DNA from: Urechis unicinctus
Lineage: Eukaryota; Annelida; Polychaeta; Xenopneusta; Urechidae
Length of the DNA stretch: 64,000 nucleotides
Assembly (NCBI GenBank): GCA_034190875.2
Contig: CM067354.1
Coordinates: forward strand, 48,785,408 to 48,849,407
Direction: 5' to 3'
Position numbers and translations under genes: made by a program
The notes under the pieces: model-generated
The model's input: only the letters and a program-made list of their open reading frames with translations
Database searches by the model: none
What the model was told of the DNA's origin: nothing
In this document: positions 59,101-64,000 of the stretch, piece by piece
Layout: every line of letters begins with the position of its first letter
How positions within the stretch are numbered: position 1 is the first letter of the stretch

Positions 59101-62100
59101 ATGCCACGTAGATAACGTCGCGTTGACTTAGAAGAAGCGTGGTCGTGGCGGTGTAACCACACCGGATGTGGCAATCAATGATACCTCATGTCCCACATGA
59201 ATCGCGCAGGATGGTCGGATGACACACGCTTCAACAGGGCGTTCCTGCGGTGACGGCATCAACAACCGCAATTCAATCAGAAATTACAAGGCTGGTTTAG
59301 CATCAATATAACACACTACAAATGGTGTTGGAGACACCAGTCTTCACAAGTAGCGACGGCGTGAGACAGAAGGCGAACAACGGCTTCCAGGCACGCCCTC
59401 AAGCCGTCAGCTCCAGCCGCACAGGTGTGAATAAGTCATTACCTCGTGATGAATCATACGAGGCTGCTAATGAACCCTTAATCATTAAATAACGCCAAGG
59501 TATTGTCAATAATTATACACTGACACGCAATGGACATCTATACACAGGTGTGAAAATCGGAGATTCACGAATGATTGTTGACGACAGGAAAATATAATTT
59601 GACCTCCATTCACTTTCCAGTCCGAGTGCAAGTGTACCACAATCTTTATCAGAAAGACAGACCGAGTGCAAGTGCCCCCCCCCCCACCCACCCCCCCAGA
59701 ACTTTTAATCCTTAGTCCACAACGCAACCCACGTGAACCATAGCAACTGGTCAACGACCGCTTTAGCCGCTCAATTTACCACGTGGATAAGTCGGTCAGT
59801 TTAACCCTATGGTGAAATACATGATTACATTAAATGGAAGACAAGCTCTTATGGGCCAAGTTTGGAGGCAGTTCTCGAGACGCCTGTTGGGCTGGTCGAC
59901 CACAACAGCACTGAAGCGAGAGGGGGTGTGGGTTTTTCCAATCGCGCCTGGGGGTCACAAAGAATGCGTTGATAATGATATAATTGACATAAATAACACG
60001 TATACGGGTTCGGTGCACGTGTACTTATCAACATAGACACTCACACACATAAACACATTTCGATGCCCTAATTTCCCACCCCGGAGCGCCGGAGCATCAG
60101 ATGGCGACATTCGAGCGACGAATTGGTCCGTCGCTGCTTTATCAAGTAGATACTGACAGGGTTGACTGAAAGCTGTCATCATAATGATCTCAACAACATT
60201 TTTTTCTCAAAAGGGGCATCACAAAAGCGCCTGAAGAAGCTGCCAAGATGACAGGACATCTTTCACAATAAGCAAAATATTGAATACCAAATAATACAGG
60301 TACATCAGGGCAGGCGGAGTGGCAAGCTGGGGTTGGTGTGTGGGTGTGTGTGTGGGGGGGGGGGGGGGGGGGGGGGTGGTAGCGAGAAAATGGACGAGCA
60401 ACCTAACTCAGACTAGCTTGGACGTCATTCAGAGATAACTGAAGAGGCTTCAATGAAACACTCGAGACACTCCCTCTGTCGCCTGGTGAAGCCCTCGGTA
60501 GGGATGATATATCTGATAAGCACTAAGGTGATTAAGGCTATGGCAGAGGTAAGCAGGTCTGGACTCTAGGTTCCCTATGCATCCCAACTGACCATCCAGG
60601 ATCAAAAGCGGTAATAATGCACGTTATGATTACGTTCACAACTGACATTATGTAATCATAACGGTAGAGTTAACATCAGACGACGGCAGCAGGGAAATAT
60701 GATAGCGTACCTCGAATGCCATGGGGATGTGATACAACCATTAAGCGTTTGGGTGAGGCAGCTTGCTTTGAATGATGATGGATTTATGCTGAACAAATAG
60801 CCTGGATAATTTTAGTTTATTGTTATGGCAAGTTCATTGAGGCACACTAGTCTGCACCAGAGCTTTATAGCGGCCAGGTAACACAGTGAATAATGGTACA
60901 AATAACGTTGACTCACCGAGGCGAGAGAGAGAATCGACAGCCTTCATACGGTACAAAAAATGGCATGGTTCTGCAGACGAAAACAGAGATGAGAAGGAAA
61001 TGGGTGAGAGAAAGAAAGCGTATGAGTGAGTGAATGTGTGAGAGTTAGAGAATATGTGAGTGAACGGCAGTGAGTCCATGGGTAATTGAATGGGTGAGTG
61101 AACGAATGAATGGTGAGCAAGTGTATGAGTGAATGGTTGAGTGAGTTAGAGATTGGACAAGTGAGTGAGCATGTATTTATTTATGTATGTATGTATGTAT
61201 GTATGTATGTATGTATGTATGTATGTATGTATGTACGTATGTTACCTAAGTACATACGTACGTACGTACGTACGTACGTACGTATGTAAGTATGTATGTA
61301 TGTGTGTGTGTGCATGTGTGTGTGTGAGTGCGTGAGCGAGTGAGTGAGTGAGTGGGTGGGTGAGTGAACAAAGGAATGTGTAAGTAAAAGGGTGAGAATT
61401 GGAGAGTAATTGAGAAAATGGGTGCAAAGGGTTGACAGAGTGGGTGAATGGGTAATTGAATGGGTGAGTGAATGAGTGATTTGTGAGCTATGAGTAAATG
61501 GCTGAGTGAGTGAGTATAAGAAAGACTATATGGGTGAGGGACAAATCATCATAGTGAATGAGTGAGTGAGTGATGATTGAGTTAATGGATGAGTGTATGA
61601 ATGGATGAATAAGTGAGTGAATGAGCATCCCGTTATTGGGTGAGTGAGTGAGCTGTCTGGTAAGTTTGCATGATAACTACCTGTACCGAAGCTTGCCCTG
61701 ACGGTCTGCTCCATATCAGGAGAGAGAAGTCGGGGCTGGTAGCAGATCTCTTGTGTGCGCCTCAATCTTCTCTCCAACTCTTGTCGGAGAGCCTGCCAGA
61801 CGGGCAGAATTAAGCCACATATTGTATCATATATAAACTCATTCTCAGAAAGTTTGCATGTTCAGTACATTAACATATCTGCTGACTCACTTGTGACATT
61901 AGCTTAAGAATCTCACCTGAATCCCATGTCATAAACGTCACAAGAGTACAGATGCAGACAAATCATATTCAATAGGCTTCAATTCAGTTATAACAATTAT
62001 GTTCTAAGCTTCAAGAAGAAATGGCCGATTTGTCACCTTTGGAGCATCTGCACCTATGGTGGCGTGGGGCGCTCTACTAGACTTCAGTGTGAATCTGGTT

Positions 62101-62344
62101 ATTTGACGTTTGGCAAAAATAAACACAATGATGAACACCTGCAAAAACACAAATATGGCTCCTTAGAGAAAAAAAACGTGCATGTGTGTGGAATAATCCA
62201 TTAAATAACTGCCTAGTCAACGACCAATAGTTACACAGTCAACTGGTTTCTTTTCTACCGTTAAAAATTAGTCGGGAAATGACCCACCATTGCTCCAACA
62301 GCGATGAAAAGTACAACACTCTTCAGCTTAATAGGAGTTTCCAT
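50110..62344 (-). CDS. C1orf43: C1orf43 / NICE-3 family protein homologue
   Basis: Seven exons in gene order: 62288-62344, 62037-62138, 61681-61792, 60917-60970, 51026-51189, 50603-50661, 50110-50479. Sum 918 nt, 305 aa (human protein about 253), all phases consistent with GT-AG sites. Residues 1-30: membrane anchor (VVLFIAVGAMVFIIVFIF), then AKRQITRFTLKSSRAPHATI. Next come ALRQELERRLRRTQEICYQP, CHFLYRMKAVDSLSRL, NLRSYLLELRQIGPLI and LNAYDHARHDPS, then FTEEHYEEYTGFLDEL. All appear in the order of the NICE-3 domain. The last exon adds about 123 codons of Ser/Thr/Arg-rich tail (TYRPRKRREGRTSS), longer than in vertebrates. Exon 6 could end at an in-frame TAG two codons past the donor if that intron is retained. 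The family is a conserved membrane protein linked to the Golgi and phagocytosis; function here is inferred. Confidence 0.88.
51226..51860. repeat. 42-bp minisatellite next to C1orf43 exon 5
   Basis: About 15 copies of a 42-base unit (TGTCTGATAGCAGACAGGTAGCAGAG plus a variable part). Two variants, GAGTCGGTCATTG and GAGACGATCATTG, alternate irregularly. The unit length is a multiple of three and lacks stops in several frames. This creates long repetitive ORFs on both strands (51201-51836 minus; 51458-51697 plus). It lies in intron 4, starting about 36 bases from the acceptor of exon 5 (51190-51191). Confidence 0.95.
51861..53871. other. C1orf43 intron 4, with short local repeats
   Basis: No exon is seen. 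It contains a local duplication of CAGATATCCGAGCCACGG (about 52190-52260). At about 52965-53090 there are three diverged copies of a roughly 55-base TATCCCC...GCGCGGAT unit. Confidence 0.5.
53872..55698 (-). mobile_element. decayed hAT-type DNA transposon in intron 4
   Basis: The left end CAGGGCTAGAAATTAGC (53872) and the right end TTAATTTCGAGCCCTG (to 55698) are inverted copies, the kind of terminal repeat seen in hAT elements. Inside on the minus strand, 54659-54105 reads 184 codons with a TTF-type zinc-finger start: RRWNPAWLNNERGEKREWLS, then VMLCSACRPFAVKEGQ, KLESVEDHENSGGH and ANTLSALHRGEVG. It stops before any catalytic core. Another frame (54361-53930) may continue part of it. The usual 8-bp target duplication is not evident at these ends. 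The insertion is old and without complete transposase. Confidence 0.6.
55699..56756. other. C1orf43 intron 4, no feature seen
   Basis: Unique DNA. ORFs up to 82 codons have no support. Confidence 0.35.
56757..56782. repeat. poly-G run
   Basis: About 24 uninterrupted G just left of the 2-kb duplication. A similar run lies inside copy two at about 60352-60376. Length is likely unstable or mis-sequenced. Confidence 0.9.
56783..58836. repeat. 2-kb tandem duplication, copy 1
   Basis: Starts TGCACTATCTCGGTGACCAC and ends GTGAATAATG, directly abutting copy 2. Its differences from copy 2 are small indels. One is a 33-base repeat (TAGATAACGTCGYGTTGACG) present twice here (57118-57185) and once in copy 2. 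It lies wholly in C1orf43 intron 4. Confidence 0.9.
58837..60893. repeat. 2-kb tandem duplication, copy 2
   Basis: Begins ATGCACTATCTCGGTGACCA and ends GTGAATAATG, only about 24 bases from the donor of C1orf43 exon 4 (60917-60970). It gains a poly-G/GT tract (60340-60376) where copy 1 has short G runs. Both copies keep an open, donor-bounded plus-strand segment (58395-58489 and about 60440-60550) reading LVKPSVGMIYLISTK, of unknown meaning. Confidence 0.9.
61000..61640. repeat. GAGTGAATGG / GTAT / GTAC low-complexity intron
   Basis: Nearly the whole intron between C1orf43 exons 3 and 4 is degenerate GAGT/GAATGGGT repeat. It includes a (GTAT)n run (61181-61245) and a (GTAC)n run (61255-61285). 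Confidence 0.9.
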
Positions 62345-64000
62345 GGTGATGCAGTGTGTTAATGAGGGTCTACAATCAGAAACAAATACACACTTAAAGA
62401 GGAATTGGTCTAAGCAGTTCAACGTGATATCAAAGAGACAAATCAGAGAGTTTTTCAAATGATCATTATTTCTGACACAAATTGCATATAAAACATGTGG
62501 TTGTAGCCGTGGCCAAGAGCATAATGTTGAGTGGCTCACAGCTTCTCTCTCCACAGAAGTAGAGACGGGACGTGAGGTTAATCAATAACATAAGGCCAAC
62601 TTTGACAATAAAAGACGGAAAGAAAACTACCACACTTAACATTTAGAGAAAGTTCTGTATTTTCTCATGATAGGTCACCCACGTTTATAGGGGGGGCCTC
62701 TCCTCTTACCTCGGGCACTTTACAATGCAATATCACATGGGAAAAGTGATCTTGTAAAAGTATATGGAATGTTGTTAACACACTACTGTACCTGCTTATA
62801 CTTTATAGCAAATAATATGATACAGTTATAAGCTAGCCAATAATTTGACAACTCGGGGAGACCAATTGAACAACAGTTCGGCACCAACTTACAATGTCTA
62901 TTTGGTGCCAGTAAAATGGATCCACTGTGATTGAGCTTGACTGATAACAAGGTATAAATACTGCCCCTAAACAGCTTTAGCCTAAAACCGATGAAGCGTA
63001 TCTGAGTTAGAGTAGCGCTTCCTAAACGTGTCTACGGCCCCAGAATGAGATCAGGATGATGTGAGAAGAGTGGGGAGAGGTCGGGAAGAAAGACAACAAT
63101 AATTTCGCCCCCAAGGTAATGCAAAGCCAATAGGGAAGGATTTTACAATGACATGGCGTGTTTCATTCACCAGGCTGAAACTGTAATTGCAAATACACAT
63201 GCACATGCATAATACTCGGCCAGGTAGTTATTAATTAACATATTTTTGTAATGAATGATCTGAGGTTGTTTCCAATGTGCCTATATTGATATATTTTCAA
63301 TGATTTACTGTTCTCATTACCAAGAAAAGAACACCTGGGCTCATTTAAGAAGATGAGAAGTTTGTCTTTGTTTCAGATCACTTTTTCAAGATCTCAGTGA
63401 ACACATCTGTCAGTTATGGCACACACAATAGTTAGAAAAAAAACAGTATTCTTCTCAATGTAAACAGCTTCTTGTCCACTTCAGTTATAATATAGTTAAC
63501 AACAACTCTGTGACTGAAAGAGAGTAGTGTTAATAGTTGCAAGTTTAAAATAACATAACTTTAGGTTGGGGGTAACCCAACAGACCAACAGTCAATTATA
63601 TATTCCCTTGTTGGTCTAACAGGAAAACCCACTTTTATCAGTAGATTTGACCTACATGCTTAGCTTATCATCACTTATCAAGTTAAAAATACATACTGAG
63701 AAGAATTTATAGCCACCAACAGTGAAAGTATTTACTGAATTTAATTGAATTCAATCTGAATTCTGGTAGTTGCCAACAACCGGTCTCTTGCATGATATTG
63801 TCGTAAACGAACTCGCAAATGTTTTTATCATACCGTTATGTCATCATCTGCCTGATAATACATTTCACAGGTGAGTCAATTTATACTAGATTTATACCTT
63901 AAAACTTTTGACCTAGTTGCCTTTTGCTCTCCTTTATTCAGCTTCATAACTAGTCTGTTTCCAACCGACTTACGTTGCGCAATCTTTCCACCATATTGGA
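62345..64000. other. 5' flank of the C1orf43 homologue, right edge
   Basis: Promoter and 5' UTR of the C1orf43 gene should lie just right of 62344. No TATA box or other gene is recognised. A hairpin (ACCCAACAGACCAACAG facing TTGTTGGTCTAACAGG) at about 63570-63620 belongs to the interspersed family also seen at 2800-2960 and 30595-30725. Confidence 0.4.

Noticed and set aside
60834..61079. 81-codon ORF as an independent gene
   Set aside because: Only 60917-60970 is real (C1orf43 exon 4); the rest reads into low-complexity intron.

Overview
This is animal nuclear DNA: split genes with GT-AG introns, a very high load of simple repeats, SINE- and MITE-like elements, and no bacterial or organellar gene organisation. 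The gene content (variant ionotropic glutamate receptor, Ly6 protein, P2X7C-domain remnant, C1orf43/NICE-3 homologue, intron-less cholesterol-25-hydroxylase-like gene) and the repeat style (an AACTTGGCGTTA palindrome family, tRNA-headed SINEs, long TA/GT tracts) suggest a marine invertebrate. A mollusc is my best guess, but amphioxus, hemichordate or echinoderm cannot be excluded from sequence alone.

Layout: 0.3-0.8 kb, decayed P2X7C-domain gene (-). 2.29-3.62 kb, three-exon Ly6/three-finger GPI protein (+). 3.88-5.0 kb, 11-bp minisatellite. 5.1-10.1 kb, nested repeats with two tRNA-headed SINE copies. 10.8-18.7 kb, complete 12-exon ionotropic glutamate receptor (-), assembled here from splice sites with every exon phase agreeing (939 aa). 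18.7-25.2 kb, gene-poor, with a G-rich minisatellite, a GAT tract and long TA/GA low-complexity DNA. 25.2-43.7 kb, three tandem copies of a roughly 6-kb unit separated by TA-rich DNA. 45.27-46.27 kb, intron-less fatty-acid-hydroxylase gene (+) with a TATA box and one frameshift. 50.1-62.3 kb, complete 7-exon C1orf43/NICE-3 homologue (-, 305 aa). Its 9.7-kb intron 4 holds a 42-bp minisatellite, a decayed hAT-type transposon and a tandem 2-kb duplication.

The genes do not form a pathway. The receptor and the Ly6 protein are cell-surface proteins of the kind used in neurons. The hydroxylase would act on ER lipids, and C1orf43 is a broadly conserved endomembrane protein. The most unusual structures are the triplicated 6-kb unit with conserved mobile-element-like coding fragments, an in-frame duplicated exon start in the receptor, and the phase-compatible minisatellite abutting a C1orf43 splice acceptor. 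I found no convincing new defence or mobile system. The triplicated unit is the best candidate for something undescribed.
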